Origin: Armillaria gallica
Taxonomy: Eukaryota; Basidiomycota; Agaricomycetes; Agaricales; Physalacriaceae
Direction of reading: 5' to 3'
Assembly: GCA_037576215.1 (NCBI GenBank)
Contig: JBANDB010000001.1
Span: forward strand, 4,030,001-4,094,000
Length of the DNA: 64,000 nt
Positions 1 to 14,062 of this stretch are shown piece by piece; the stretch's first letter is position 1; the number at the start of each line of letters is the position of its first letter. Position numbers and translations under genes: made by a program. The notes below the pieces were generated by a model, which saw only the letters and a list, made by a program, of their open reading frames with translations, had not been told where the DNA came from and did no database searches.

Positions 1-991
1 AGACGCTTCTCTGAATTCGGAGCAAAAGTGAAGCGGATGATGTGTACTCGGATTCCTCACGGTTCTCCTTGGATGCCATCTCTGTCGGTTGCGGGATTCT
101 CGCTGGAAAGGGGGTGTGATCGGCAGTAACATGGTCATCAGTTGTAGTATGTGGGGCCATTATGGTGGTTAACAGACGAGCCTACTGACTTAGCGCGGTC
201 TCATGCAACTTCAACTCGAAGGTAGCCTGATGTAAGTATCATGGCGAACCAGCCAAGCAAGAGGCTTCCTTGCGACACTCGGAAAGACTTGCCCCGTTCA
301 AGGGGAAATCGGTCAATCTTGATCACCAGATGGGTAAAATTACTTCATCATGGCAGAAGCACAGGATTGAAGATTTCGACCACCAGGTCTATTTGACATG
401 CAAACAGATGGCTAAACAAGAGTCCACCCATAGTGTAAGATAATCGGTGATTGGTAGACTCCACTGACACCCGAGTCGGACGAGCGTTGCCCATAGAGCA
501 CTCAAAACAGAACAGCAGCTTGAGGGGAAAAGCGGGCGCCTCGAGATACCATCATCAAAAGAAGATGTCGGTTACCAAAGCTGGAAGGCAGTACGATCCT
601 GCAGCCACACTCACCGACAATGACAACGTTCGATAAGGCGACAATATCCATCGACCAACCTTCCCAGACAGTGATCTCGGTGTTTGGACGCATCCTGAAC
701 CGAAGAAACTTTTGACAACAATCACTTTAAGGCTCGTTGAGGCCTTCTAAAATACAACCATTTGTTGACATGCCTTCTACGCTATCACATCTCCCAACAA
801 CTCCACGTCATACCCTCAACCTGCCTGATCAACTGTATATGTTTTCCCTTGCCATAAATAAACTGTATCTGAGGGAATCAAGTGTTGAAATGATAGTCCG
901 CTCAGAAAAGGACGTTGAAGATCCTTGCTTCCCGTTTGATTGGCGAGGGCTCGTTGAGGCCATCGGTTCTTACGGGTAACTAACCATGCGT
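1..991. other. No recognisable gene
   Basis: Only short scattered open frames are present on both strands. None has a recognisable domain, a plausible intron series or a good start context. The right edge is the 3' flank of the S-adenosylhomocysteine hydrolase gene. Confidence 0.5.
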
Positions 992-2922
<1,931 letters not shown>

Positions 2923-4408
2923 GGTGAATATCGAGAAAATGAAGAAGATCGATGAGAAGGTGTGGGAGAAGGTCGAACGTTTTCCAGAAATTTTATCAAG
3001 ACTGTGACGTGCGTGACAAACGTGATCTGTCACATCCGTCACTTTTGACCATTCAAATTGTCACCACTAGGCATGGAGGCTAGACGAAAAGGCTGCCAAA
3101 TCGCAGAAATCGTGCAATATTCTTGCAAACCAAGCAAGACCAAGGAGGGAAAACGAGCGGTGGACTGCTTGCCCATCATCCGTCTCTTTAGAATGTAAGG
3201 CCACTTCCGACAAGTTTCATAAGTTTCCAACCTTTCCCATATAGATGCGCTGGGAGACCGGCCGTAGAAATCACTAGGGTGGTAACTATTTCCGACCAAG
3301 GGGAAGTGATAATACCCAGCAACATCGAGTCAGTTCCATCCAAGGGTTCGTTTCATCCCGACAGCCCACTGATATCTCACGCGTAGTAAAATCCTTCCAA
3401 AGGGCAAACCCTACAGCGAGATACATTGCGAACATGGCGCAGATGATGAAATGTCCGGCTAGGAGCTGATTTACTAGAAAATACCGACAGCGAAGCGTCA
3501 CGCAAAACTGCACTGCCCGAAAGAATATATTTGCTGCCAATCTAAAGCATTACCTGAGTCACACCTGTGCTACTTCATGGTAAGGAACATGCTCTTCGAG
3601 GCTTAGGTTCTTCTATCTGATGATTGAACTTGCCAGGATTCTCATTCCCATGAGGGCCAATGATCCGGCTAGATCTGTCGACCGAAGCGCTTTAGATCTC
3701 TTGAAATTTCCCGAGATCTTCTTGTGTATCGTTCCTGCCAAAATTGAAACATCCTAGGTTCTGCTCTCGCTGTTTGTGATCTTCCTACAGGTGTAGATCA
3801 ACTGTTTATCGTTTAAACTTGAAATTATGACAAGACCCTCAGCATGCACCGATTTGGCAAACTGTTTCGCGTTTGCAGGGGCATCTCCGAATCCACCCTA
3901 CCGGATTGCGGCCTAGGCATTCCTCTTAGATACAATCTTTCATGTCTTCTGGAGTACCGACATTCCACGTCGTATGACATTCGCATCAAAAACAAACAGG
4001 CGGCACGTTCTGCCTGCCATATGTCGACCCCAGGCAGAGCGCATATTTTTGTGAACCGCTATGATCCCTTGGATGCAGGGCGCTTATTAGGTTCGGTTTG
4101 CTTTCATTTTGTGAATCGGATGATCGATGCTGAGATCAATCAATTTACAAGATTCTCGTATATACCATGCGAAGCGACGTGATCACTCCGGAGTACAGCC
4201 CGTTGCAGGACCATCTTGAGTCGTTAAGTTTTAAGATCTCCTTCACGACCCGTGCTTTGATCTCTGTAATTACAGGATTGACCCCATCCATCGTCCAGGC
4301 AGCTAACACGGTTTTTAAAACAGTGGCAGTCCGGAGCACCTGCCGTGTTGGTCTCTATCTTTCCACTTCGTTCATAGTGCCAGTGATTTGCACTGCCCGC
4401 TGCCCCTC
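2923..4408. other. Intergenic, no gene recognised
   Basis: Upstream region shared by the divergent adenosylhomocysteinase gene (-) and the coiled-coil protein gene (+). Open frames up to 112 codons occur (for example 3844-4182) but none shows a domain or splice-supported extension. Confidence 0.4.
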
Positions 4409-5761
4409 ATGCACAACTCTCAAGCATTACAATGGCTGCCCTATCCAACAGACTCGAGTCTTGATATTAAAGTCGAGCCTCGGACGGAAACACCATTGAT
4501 ATCCCCTCCCTCCTCACCTTCATTCACGAATACCACCCTGTCCACCACGCTTTGTCGTCGGCGTTCCGGCAGCCCTAAGAGACAACGCCCTTACCCTCCT
4601 TTGATTACGCGTTTCGATAATCGTGTTCGTCCTTCGGCCGATCCAAAAATGTCCTCACCATACAACGGACAGTGGTCAGCCCGTGGTGGAAGCGTTGGAA
4701 GTGGCAGATCAAGCAATGAACGTTCATCAGATGACGAGCAGCAAATGGCATACCCCACAGCGGGTTATTCAGCTTCGTCTACGGTAAGGATCTATATGTC
4801 AATCCTCGAACACTAGTATTGATCTTCACATAAGCAGATAGACAGGCCGACATCCTCAAGCTCCAGTCTCTCCGGTGCCATAGGGGATCCTCGTATCCTT
4901 CCTTCAAACTCAAGGTACCCAGGACCATCTCCAGGGGGGATGAACGAAGCTTTGGCCTGGCCTGCAGGACACACACAGCCCCCAATGCTTCCATCTCAAT
5001 CCTCTATGTATCTACCACCGTTCTACGACTCGGCAGAGACGGACGTCAACGCCATGGCTTATCATGACTATCGCAACGATTCATCGCCACCGTCATCATT
5101 CACATCACCGCCGTTCGCGGACCCATATAGACAATACGAAACATTCCCGGCGCACCCGCCTTCATCATCATCTGGCTCTCCATACCTAACACCGCCTCAA
5201 GAAGAGATACGCAACCTGCGACGAAGGGTCAAGGAGCTTGAACGTGCAAGTGAACAGGACAACCAACGTATACGGATGCTTCAGATGGAATTGAACAGCA
5301 ATACATCTCCACGACTATCTACCTCACCGTCTTTCCAAGAGTCCTGGAGGCTTCGTACTGAAGCTCGTCAACGTCAATTCTGTTCACTCAATCGTGCTGG
5401 CAATGCCCTATGTGCTTGGCATGATTCCCGTCGCGAACGACGCGTGCATCCCCCCAGGATGGCTCCCCCAGGTTTCCTCAATTGTGGCTGCTCATTCGAA
5501 GAGGCACTGTTTGAGGAAAGCTTATCCCGGCATGGGGTCGGAAGCTACCTTCCCGGGGAGAACGTGCGGATGGATCCCGCTCTGCGCAATCCTCTGTTGA
5601 AGTTGCTACAGGAGAGATATGGGTACAGGGATGGTGATTTCGAGCGGGACCCTCGCACGGGCGACTGGGTAGCTGGAGACGGACCAGCAAAGTGGGAGCA
5701 GCAACTTCATGCTGGTGTTACGAATCCTCGTCGCCCTCGGGCAGACCACGATCGTCGATGA
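4409..5761 (+). CDS. Ser/Pro-rich protein with short coiled coil, conserved C-terminal region
   Basis: Two exons joined by a 54-nt intron (4784-4837, GTAAGG...CAG), in phase 0, give 432 residues. The N-terminal half is rich in Ser and Pro and looks disordered (IKVEPRTETPLISPPSSP). Residues near 250-280 form a heptad-like charged stretch starting EEIRNLRRRVKELERASEQD, probably a coiled coil. The last 150 residues are compact and better ordered, with CAWHDSRRERRVHPPR, a Cys-containing GFLNCGCSFEEALFEESL, and LLKLLQERYGYRDGDFERD. I do not recognise a named family; the C-terminal part looks like a conserved fungal region of unknown function. The first in-frame ATG after an upstream non-ATG open stretch was used as start. 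The frame is clean through both exons. Confidence 0.75.
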
Positions 5762-6076
5762 ACGAAATGGCACATGGTACACTTGATGGACTCTGGAATG
5801 ATAGAACTTTGACATTATTCACTTCTGTGCGCTCCAATGATCTCATTGCCGCCACCCCACCTGTCGTTTAAAAGTTGAACGTAACTTATTTATTTCGACT
5901 AATTAGTTTTACTTATATAATATCTTATTCTGTATTCTACTAGTGCTCGTATTGTATCCCGTAGAATTTACTCTGTACATGTAATTGGAAGCCATGTACC
6001 CCCGCCCTTGTTTGTAGCAATGGAGCGAAGCAGAGTATGCCCGACGTAGGTCTGTTTCACCACATCTGATGTTGAT

Positions 6077-6529
6077 TTATACATACCCGCGAATGAAACA
6101 CTCTTCTCTCAGAGATGCGCGAGTTGTCGGCGGATCAGTTGCCAAATATTTACCTAGGAACAGGGCCCACAGTGATACACCATGAATAGATCCTAGGCCC
6201 ATGTAGGGTAGTACCATCAAAGTGCTGCTATTTCCAAGGCCCTGATGTCCAGTAGACTTGGACGTGAAGTCGCCGAAACGCGGGTAGGCGGCCCGCCCAG
6301 GAAACACTGCTGTGAATTAGGTTACAGAGAGGCACGCACCTAGGAGGGTCATCAGCGTTTCGAATGTGTAGCTGCCAGAGGTGATGGGGGTTCCAACGAG
6401 TAGAATGATTGCCGGAATCGATCCGAGCCCCGAGTCTGCAGGGATCATTTGTCGTTCATCAAATTGCCTTGGGACCAAACAGAGTTCATTTGTATTTTTT
6501 GGAGGCCGAATGAGCGAGAACATGATCAT
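6077..6529 (-). CDS. Possible small membrane protein
   Basis: Two neighbouring minus-strand open blocks can be joined in frame: one (6529 to about 6340) with hydrophobic GLGSIPAIILLVGTPITSGS, the other with FPGRAAYPRFGDFTSKS and LMVLPYMGLGSIHGVSLWAL. The composition suggests two or three membrane segments. The only GT-AG pair joining them in frame is about 30 nt, shorter than other introns here, so the model is uncertain. No family recognised. It lies just downstream of the glutathione S-transferase gene on the same strand and could also be decayed sequence. Confidence 0.3.
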
Positions 6530-6651
6530 GGCCGAGGTCTACGAAATACAGTGCTTGAGCGGCGTAACGAAAAGGGTACTTTCGAAGAATAATCTCATGG
6601 TCCATGAATTTCATTTACGACCCATGCGCAGTGTGGAATTATGATAAAATA

Positions 6652-7647
6652 TCAGGCGTATGCGAACTCTCCACCTTTCTCAAGTGCCTAGGTTGAAAGG
6701 TAAGTTAGATCGGATCCTTTCACAGAATTCAATTAAGATTATACTCACTCGCTTGTATGCCGGGCTAAAAGTGACGCAATGTCGAAATGTCGATGAGTGG
6801 TTGAATTTGAAGTCGAGGTAAATCACGTCTTACCGGGCGTGTACTTTCTGAATGTACTCTGACGTATTCTTCCCTGCTTTTTTGATCTCAGCTAGACCCT
6901 CCAGGGGAAAGATCATTATGAAATCCGCGGAGGTAGGCTCAACGCCTCCGGCTATCCATTTGACTTTACTCAATTGCTGCTCGACCTTTTGACCTTTAGA
7001 TGTGGCGCTGAACAATGAGGCAGAGTATTAACTCACTAAATCAGAATGTTTCGCAAGTTCTGGCTTGACCAATAGTTTTTCCAATTGGCTAAATATGAAG
7101 CGCAGGAAGGGACGAAGGAACCATGGAGATTTCTGAGGCACGAAGCGGAAGATCAAACCCATAACGAGGACAGGCATCAAGGAACCTTCCGCGTAGTGCG
7201 TGTCTAAAGTTTTAGGGACAACAGAAGTCAAAACATTTTGCATATGCGAACGGGGAGAAACTCACAGTATAGATTATTGATGTGCTCGGATTCAGTTGTC
7301 GTCCGGAACCGTCCATTCCCGTACTTTTCGATAAGATATTCTGGTCCCGAAGCGTGAGATGTTGCTACGTCGTTCACCAGAAATGAACCAACCAATGATA
7401 GCGCCACTTTCTGCCAGGTTCACATCGCCATCTGTGACAACAGGAGATTTTCCCAGGGGATTAACCTCCAAAAGCTCTTTCGGTGCCTGCTGAAGTGAAT
7501 TGCGATAGTATTTCTGGATGTCGTAAGGGACGCCTAGCTCTTCCTAACATTTCATGAGTATCAGGTGCCCAAAGTCACCAGAGGACTTACTAAGAGCCAG
7601 AGTATTCTCTGGGATCGAGAATTATTCAGATGGTGCACAATAATCAT
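6652..7647 (-). CDS. Glutathione S-transferase (Gtt1-like)
   Basis: Conjugates glutathione to electrophiles or reduces peroxides; cytosolic or membrane-associated detoxification. The N-terminal thioredoxin-like domain begins MIIVHHLNNSRSQRILWLL and continues EELGVPYDIQKYYRNS, EVNPLGKSPVVTDGD and LAESGAIIEYLIEKYGNGRF. The serine of NNSRSQR is the likely glutathione-activating residue. The all-helical C-terminal domain has HYAEGSLMPVLVMGLIFRFV and GGVEPTSADFIMIFPLEGL, then ARPAYKRALEKGG near the end. At least five introns of 45-70 nt restore a single frame from ATG at 7647 to TGA at 6652-6654, including a 52-nt intron inside GAII/EYL. The protein is of usual length for the Gtt1/GST3 group (about 230-240 residues). 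No frame breaks found. Confidence 0.85.
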
Positions 7648-8150
7648 TCGATGTTGTATCCTGGATGTGGGGGGAAGGAAGAAAGAGTGGATGCATCCTG
7701 TGCGACGTTTTATGAATTTAAATCGACGATCCAACCCAGAAGGCACCACAAACACATGACTTCAGACCTTCCTAGGAAAGTGACTCCGGAATAGGAAGAG
7801 AAAGACGCTTGAGTTTGCTGGCTTGTGCGAATAAACATCCCGAGTGGTGGAATTTCGCCCACATACCGATGCCGGGACAAGGCGGTCGTGCCAGTTTTGA
7901 CGTGGTTGAGGAAGTAGGGTGTGGGAAGATCCACCTTGGCGCCACTTCGGCTGAGAAACAAAAAATCTATTTCCCAAGGTGACAAGAGAAAAATGCTTCC
8001 ATTTTATCGTAATTTGAAGCCTGTGTACACTGTAGTTGGTTTGCTGAGACTAAAGCACGCGTTATTTGGTTGTGTTGACACACATGCAGGACAGGTAACC
8101 ATATTACGGCATTGTCGGTCCGACGCACCGACCCTTCTGCTGTATCTACC
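7648..8150. other. Divergent upstream region of GST and KAR5-like genes
   Basis: About 500 bp between two divergently transcribed genes. Antisense frames exist but have no recognisable motif; the interval most likely holds both promoters. Confidence 0.45.
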
Positions 8151-10250
8151 ATGCTGTTCATTCTTTTGCCTTGGACACTGTCCTTTTTCCCTATTTCCGA
8201 CGCTTTTCTATGGTCGCGGAGTGACAGGAATCATGGCGAACAGCCTCAATCGCTGTTAGCAGGTATCACTGTTTCTTTTTCGCTACTTGGAACGGAGGCT
8301 TACGGTCTCGTACTAGAGCTGCCTCTAACACCAAACGAAATAGGCAGTATATTTCGAACGCAAGGTGGGGCCCTCTTGTTTTTCACAGAAAAACATCTCA
8401 CTCTGGGTCCAGACTCCCTTCAAGAGTACTCTCGGCGATCAGACTGCTTTCGTCGCGTCGCTGGAAGCATCAAAGTGCGATGCAGTGCGTTAGAAATGGA
8501 TGAAGATGAACGCGTCTCCGGTGCGTTCCTTGAAACACGATTATCTCTCACACATTGACGGCCTGCTAGCCGCGATATCTATGACACTGTGTGAACTTGC
8601 GACAGCGAAACATCTGTCACCACCGCTTGAATGCGCTCCATTCTCGTCCGAAAATACCCCCTTATATTCCCAAAAGCATGATGACACTCAGGGAAAGTGC
8701 GTCGAGTGAGTCAGCATTTTCTCCGTCCGATCATGAAGCATGCTGAAGCTGCATATGATTTAGAGCATTATCTCGGAGCGCACAATTCTGGTCTAGCTAC
8801 TCTGGATATTTGAGAGAAGTTCGTGAGTAACGCGATTTATCGGCTGGGAATATGTTCCGATGTCCCCTAGCCCAACTTTGTTTCTCCTTCAGACGATGGC
8901 ACGACATCGGTAAGATACAATCCCGTCTGAAACGGAGATTCATGCCTAGGGATTTTTGTTGCAGATACTGCGAGAGACATTTACAGCAACATCACCCAAG
9001 AGAAGATTGCGCTCTTACGATATCTCTCACAGCGCCAGCACGCGGAACAAGCGCACATGTCGGCATGGGAGTCTCACTTATCGGTACTTCCCTTTCTTTT
9101 TTTTCTAGCCCCGACTCATTCTTGCGATAGAGTTTGCAGAATATCACGACTTTGATGCAGGTCCTTTCAACCAGGATGGGCGCTGATGCTCAGAGTGCTA
9201 TCAATCGTTTAATGATGAACATAGAAAAAGTAAACATTCCAGGTCTAGGAGTATGTTCTCACTGGTTCGCAGACATCCGAAGTATCCCAAGATATGGTCC
9301 AAAACTTGGGGATTCAGAGCGAGAATGTCATCAAAGTCTTATTTCAACAAGTAATTGATTCAGTCATTGCCTGACTTCTGTTGATGTTCTGATGAAACTT
9401 ACTTAGATCGGTGCTACTTTTGCTGACATGTCTGAACGTGTGAGCACGCTCGTAGGTCATCGTATCCCCGTACTAACGGTCTCTTAGCACACCGGCTCAC
9501 TCGACAACATTGTGATGATGGTTAGGCAAACGGTAGCCGTCGAATTAGAAGCTGTGTTTTCCGTCGTTACTGGTCAACAACAGCTAAACACGGATCTCTC
9601 GGTATATTCTCTATGGCAATTGAGAGCGTTGTGTAACTTGACTGTTGATGTCAATAGGTTCAAGCTAGTTCTCGTTGGACGTCAATAGAAGCAAAGTTCA
9701 CCGAGATGCAATATGTACGTTTCTGTTCCATTCCGTCTGGCCCCGCGACGCTGATGATAAAATCGAAGAACATCTTACTCCTGACTGAAGCCAGTTCGCA
9801 GGTCATCAAGGCACTGGATGAATCGAACGAACGCAACCTGGTTCTTGCGGAAGAACAAGCCAATGCATCACAAACTGCCATTCAACTCGTTGATTCCCTC
9901 CATCGGATATCGACGGAAGCACACAACGAGATCCAGAAAATGAACTCCTCAATCGTGTTGCTTCACCAGAGTCTTCTCCCACGAACAAACTGGGTTAAGG
10001 CGGGCTTTATTAGATTTCTGGAGATATTTTTGCGGGGTATTGTATGCTCTCATGTTTACTAGTCCCCGAGCTAACCGGCGTGTGTGAAGTTGATGCTGAA
10101 TATCTAGGTTCGCTTGACAGGATTTATGTCTTCCGACTACTGTCCCTGCTCTCTGGTTTTGGCATTCATCTCTTTCACGGCATTGCGTCTACGATTATGG
10201 TTTGTGTTCCTGGTGGGCGCTTAAGACGACCTTCTGATAGGTGTTCTTAG
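8151..10250 (+). CDS. KAR5: KAR5/Tht1-like nuclear fusion protein
   Basis: KAR5-type proteins sit in the nuclear envelope and endoplasmic reticulum and are needed for nuclear membrane fusion in karyogamy. The reading starts with a signal peptide (MLFILLPWTLSFFPISDAF), then LGPDSLQEYSRRSDCFRRV, MDEDERVSAAISMTLCELAT, SRSAQFWSSYSGYLREV and QLCFSFRRWHDIDTARDIYS, matching the cysteine-bearing N-terminal region of the family. A long helical, probably coiled-coil middle follows (VIKALDESNERNLVLAEEQ, LHRISTEAHNEIQKMNSS). The C-terminus after 10108 is moderately hydrophobic, consistent with tail membrane segments. About a dozen short introns are used. One join, near 9240-9270, cannot be made in frame with an intron of normal size. 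The 3' end is uncertain: open Ser-rich sequence continues to about 10550. Confidence 0.7.
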
Positions 10251-11560
10251 AGCATCCTCGTCGTTATCTATTCTTTCCGCGGCTATACGTCAAGACTTCT
10301 CTATAGCTTCCGGGACGACAGGTAAGCGCGCGCCTCTTGATGTTAGAAACGTCTTCCCACGTATTTTAAACGTAGGAAATGTTCTCGGCAACCAACGTTT
10401 GTTTCTCAATCTCCTCTGCTTCGAGATCAAGGCGCTCCGCCAAGTCGGAGAAGTCGTCAGCACAGGCATCCTCTCCGCGTTTCCCGGATCCCAGATCGTC
10501 TCTGTCGTCCAGATCCTTATTGAAGACTCTACCTGCTCGATGTTTGCTCACCTGATGAATGAATCGACATTGGGTCTCGACGTTGACGCTTTGGTATCTC
10601 TCGGCTGCGTATCTGGTTCGGCCGTGTCTTGCTCTTTGCTAAATAAAGAGCACCGGAATTTTACACAAGCATGTAACCGTTTCAATCAGTAAGGTGTACT
10701 ATATCATTGTGATCCATTGGTGGTTCCTTTTGTACAGTCCCATGGCTGTCCTCCAGTACGCCCATAATGAGAGACATGCGGCTCACGTAGCGAACAATAA
10801 GCCACCGCGATTCACAGGAAGTAGAAACTGCGACCCAGACCAGATGATGCACATGACACGGGTACACCGGCGCTCGTCGCACACGTCACACAGCATGCGC
10901 CTGGATATACCGGACTAAAATAGTAAAAAACAGCGTCTAGTAAGTAAAAACGTATTTGAACGATTGCCGCTATGTTTATGTGTCGTTCACTTCACTCATT
11001 TCACTAAAACCGCTGGAAGAAGGGGACAGAAGAGAGGTTTCCAGAAATGGCAGTATTCGCGGCAGCCGGCAGGGGAGCTCGCCCAAAACGGACATGACCT
11101 CTTTCGTTCTCGTTCAACTACCAGGACGCAGGAATTGGCTGTTTGCCGTGGCTGTAACCGAGATATACACGCCGTCGGCTCTGACCTGACGCTCCCGCTT
11201 TCCTTGTTTGCGTCACCAACGGCGGATCCTGTGCTCGCAGCCGACATTCATTTTGCTTCCATTTTGCTGATCGATCTTGGATCACTCTACGGTCGCGTCG
11301 GCGACGACGACGTATAAGAGACTGCGCGACAGAATTCTCGAGGGCAGAGGAGGTGCTTGGGAGTTGTGTATTGTGAGTCGTGAGCCTCGCTAGAAGGCCG
11401 TTGATTCTTATTGTCATTCCTCATCAGTGATTTGCGGCAGCGAAACAACAAACAGTACTACTTTCTTTTGTCATTGCTGTACTCTAATTGTGAGTAAATA
11501 TTTACTTTTGCGCATTTAAAGCTAACTTGGCGGCTGCACAGGTATCCTCGCTTTCACGTC
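10251..11560. other. Mostly intergenic; possible KAR5 3' extension
   Basis: From 10251 to 10550 a GT-AG pair (donor near 10321, acceptor near 10376) could append a Ser/Arg-rich tail to the KAR5-like gene. From 10700 to 11560 nothing is recognised beyond the upstream region of the next gene. Confidence 0.35.
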
Positions 11561-13753
11561 ATGTACGCAAATCACTATCCCCGTGCGAGCCATGCTGCCC
11601 AGATTCCCGCTGGCTGGCAGCCTCCTTATCAGGGTGCTCCACCAATACCTCAGGGCTGGAATGTCAAGCAGAATGATTGGAACCAAGGTCAATGGCAGTT
11701 CAATCCCTCTTTCAACCACCACCATCAGCAGCCGGCCCAGCAATATATTCCTTGGATCCCAAGTCAATCATGGGCTGGAGCGCAACAACAACAGCAGCAG
11801 CAGCAGCAGCACAATCCTTACCAGCGGCCCATAAAGCCACCAAGCAAAGAATATCTGGCCCAACCTGTGAAGGAAAATGCTTTAGACCTAACGGGCATGG
11901 TCCCAAGGTACGTTCTATATCCGCTCATTGTCTATTCTTTCACTAATCGCTTCATCGTTTCCAGGGCACAAGTATACGGCGAAGAGAACAGCGATGACGA
12001 GGCACCACACACACCATGGATATGGAATCCTCGAGGCCTAGTGGAGAAAGAGGACGACCAAGGTACCATCCAAGCTGAGTTTCGTGACGCGCTGGGTAAT
12101 CGTGTTCTGCAATCTCGCGGCCCCACGCCGACGCGTCGTCGCTCATCTCTCGAACACGAGGCACCGCCTTCCCCCTCACCTCTGCGCCTTCAGCGTCATA
12201 CAAGTACTCGTCAGTCGTCTGAACCTTCGCCACAGATTTACGCCGCAGTCCCTGCCCCCGGCGAGGTGCTTCCGAGCCGCCTGTGACTCAATTATCGTCA
12301 TACAGCCAACGAAGCCGCCACAGTTCTCCAGAACGACAGCAGCCCCAACAGCAAGAGCAACGTCTTCTGCAACCCACATTCTCGACTAACATTGTTCGTA
12401 CTCCTGACCATTACAGTAATAGTTCACCTACGCGACCGAGTAGCTCTGCTACCTCCCCCGGCCATATTAGCAGAAAGTCCAGTCGTAGCAACAGTGTTGA
12501 TCCCGAGTTAGCTGCCAAGATGGACCGCTTAAGCACAGGCCTCACTCAGCCTGTACTGCGGCAGTCGTCGCTTCCGACCCACTCCGTATCCTCTTCTTCG
12601 TCAACTATTCATGCAAGTGCGCCAATCTACACAGAGGAACCATCGGCATTGCTGAGCCCTCTTGTCCTTAGCCATACTCCGGCCCTGCCTAACCGTTCTC
12701 TTGGACGTCATCACACAGCCCCGATGCTTAGTTCCATCCCTGAAACTGCGACACGAGGCATGGAACCATTCTCCCGTACCGATGTAGAGACCTCATCTCG
12801 AAGCATCCAGAGGACATCCCCTCGCCATACCCCGGAGACGTCCTCGAGCTCTACAGAACAATGTCACCTTCGCCTCAGAACAACGTGCCCCCGGGGCCTG
12901 CACCTCCCAGCAACGTCATGCCTCGAGGCGTTCCGGAGACATCTCCTCGCCATGTTCCGGAGACAGCTCCCCGCAACGTTCCGGAGACCACTTCGCAAGG
13001 CACAGTATTACCTTCACCTTTCAAGAACGTCACACCCTCGGCACATAGTAACGTCGTTTCTTCCTCTTACAGTAGTAATACTATTCTTCGAAGCGCGCAG
13101 GATTCGTCCTCGCACCACGTTCCAGAAGCATCGTCCCGCGGCGTTGTGCCTTCACCTCACGTCAGGACTTCACCTCGCAGCAGAACTTCGCCCCACAGCA
13201 CCACCGTGCCTTCTCCTTATAGTAACGTCATCCCTTCACCTACCAGTAACGTCATACCCTCCCCACACAGCTCCCGTTCATCCCGTTCGTCTTCCTCCCG
13301 GCACCGTATCTCCAGCTCCAGCTCAGGTTCGAGACGGACTTCTCCCATGATGTCGCACAATCCCCTCCCGGAGCCGCCCCGCGAGTTCCAGTATAGTCTA
13401 CCTCCACCCAGGCAGAAGACGCCGCCGAAGACTTACAAAAAGAAGGTCCGTAGGGGGTTCTGGAATCGACGGGGAGACCATCTCACGCCTGATGGACACG
13501 TTGTTTACGCACCACCTCATCTTTCTCACCCCGCTGAACTTAAGAGTTATCCGCGTACTAAAGATGGGTACTTGAATCATGAAGGAGCTTTTATGAAGCA
13601 GAGCCCGAATTGGACCGAGCTTCAGGACTCGTTACCTAGGTTTGGGAGACCGCCCGTTAGGCCCTATGAAAGTGTAAGTAGATTCTCTTCATTTTGTATG
13701 CATTGATGCTGATCAATTCCTCATTCTAGTTCGTAGTATATAACTACATTTAA
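11561..13753 (+). CDS. Low-complexity Gln/Pro/Ser-rich protein with conserved C-terminus
   Basis: Begins MYANHYPRASHAAQIPAGW, followed by a Gln run (QQQQQQQQQ) and PYQRPIKPPSKEYLAQPV, then an intron after GMVPR (about 11910-11964). The middle is Ser/Pro/Thr-rich with degenerate repeats of the type SPRHVPETAPRNVPET and SPYSNVIPSPTSNVIPSP. The C-terminus is compact and basic: KKKVRRGFWNRRGDHLTPDG, YAPPHLSHPAELKSYPRTKD and FGRPPVRPYES, then a 54-nt intron and FVVYNYI-stop at 13753. The conserved piece may be a nucleic-acid or partner-binding module, but I recognise no named family. Reading needs two one-base corrections: one near the CCCCC run at 12255-12259 and one near 12830-12865. Whether these are sequencing errors or true lesions cannot be told from this copy alone. 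Confidence 0.65.
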
Positions 13754-14062
13754 ATACTAATTTTTCGACATTTGTATTCTTTAGTACACCATTGGGATCT
13801 TATATATATAGCATCTATACCAGCTGTTGAACTGGCGAAATAGGTTAGCGATAATACATGTAGTACATCATGCTCCATTACTACTTTACGTAGCACGGCA
13901 TGCGAAGTGAGAAAGAAAGAAAAAATTAGAAAAGGTTACAACAAGATCAGTCACCACTGTTGGAGAAAAAATTAATGCCGCGTAATAATACATAATACCA
14001 CCGAGAAACAGAAAAACGAGAGAAACCAGACGATAAATATGCACTTAGCAAAAAAAAAAAGC

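Noticed and set aside
3844..4182. 112-codon plus-strand frame as a gene
   Set aside because: No motif or conserved-looking block, and it overlaps the likely promoter of the next gene.
8100..8558. 35-nt GT-AG pair near 8262-8296 as an intron of the KAR5-like gene
   Set aside because: The frame is open straight through and family-like residues continue, so no intron is needed.
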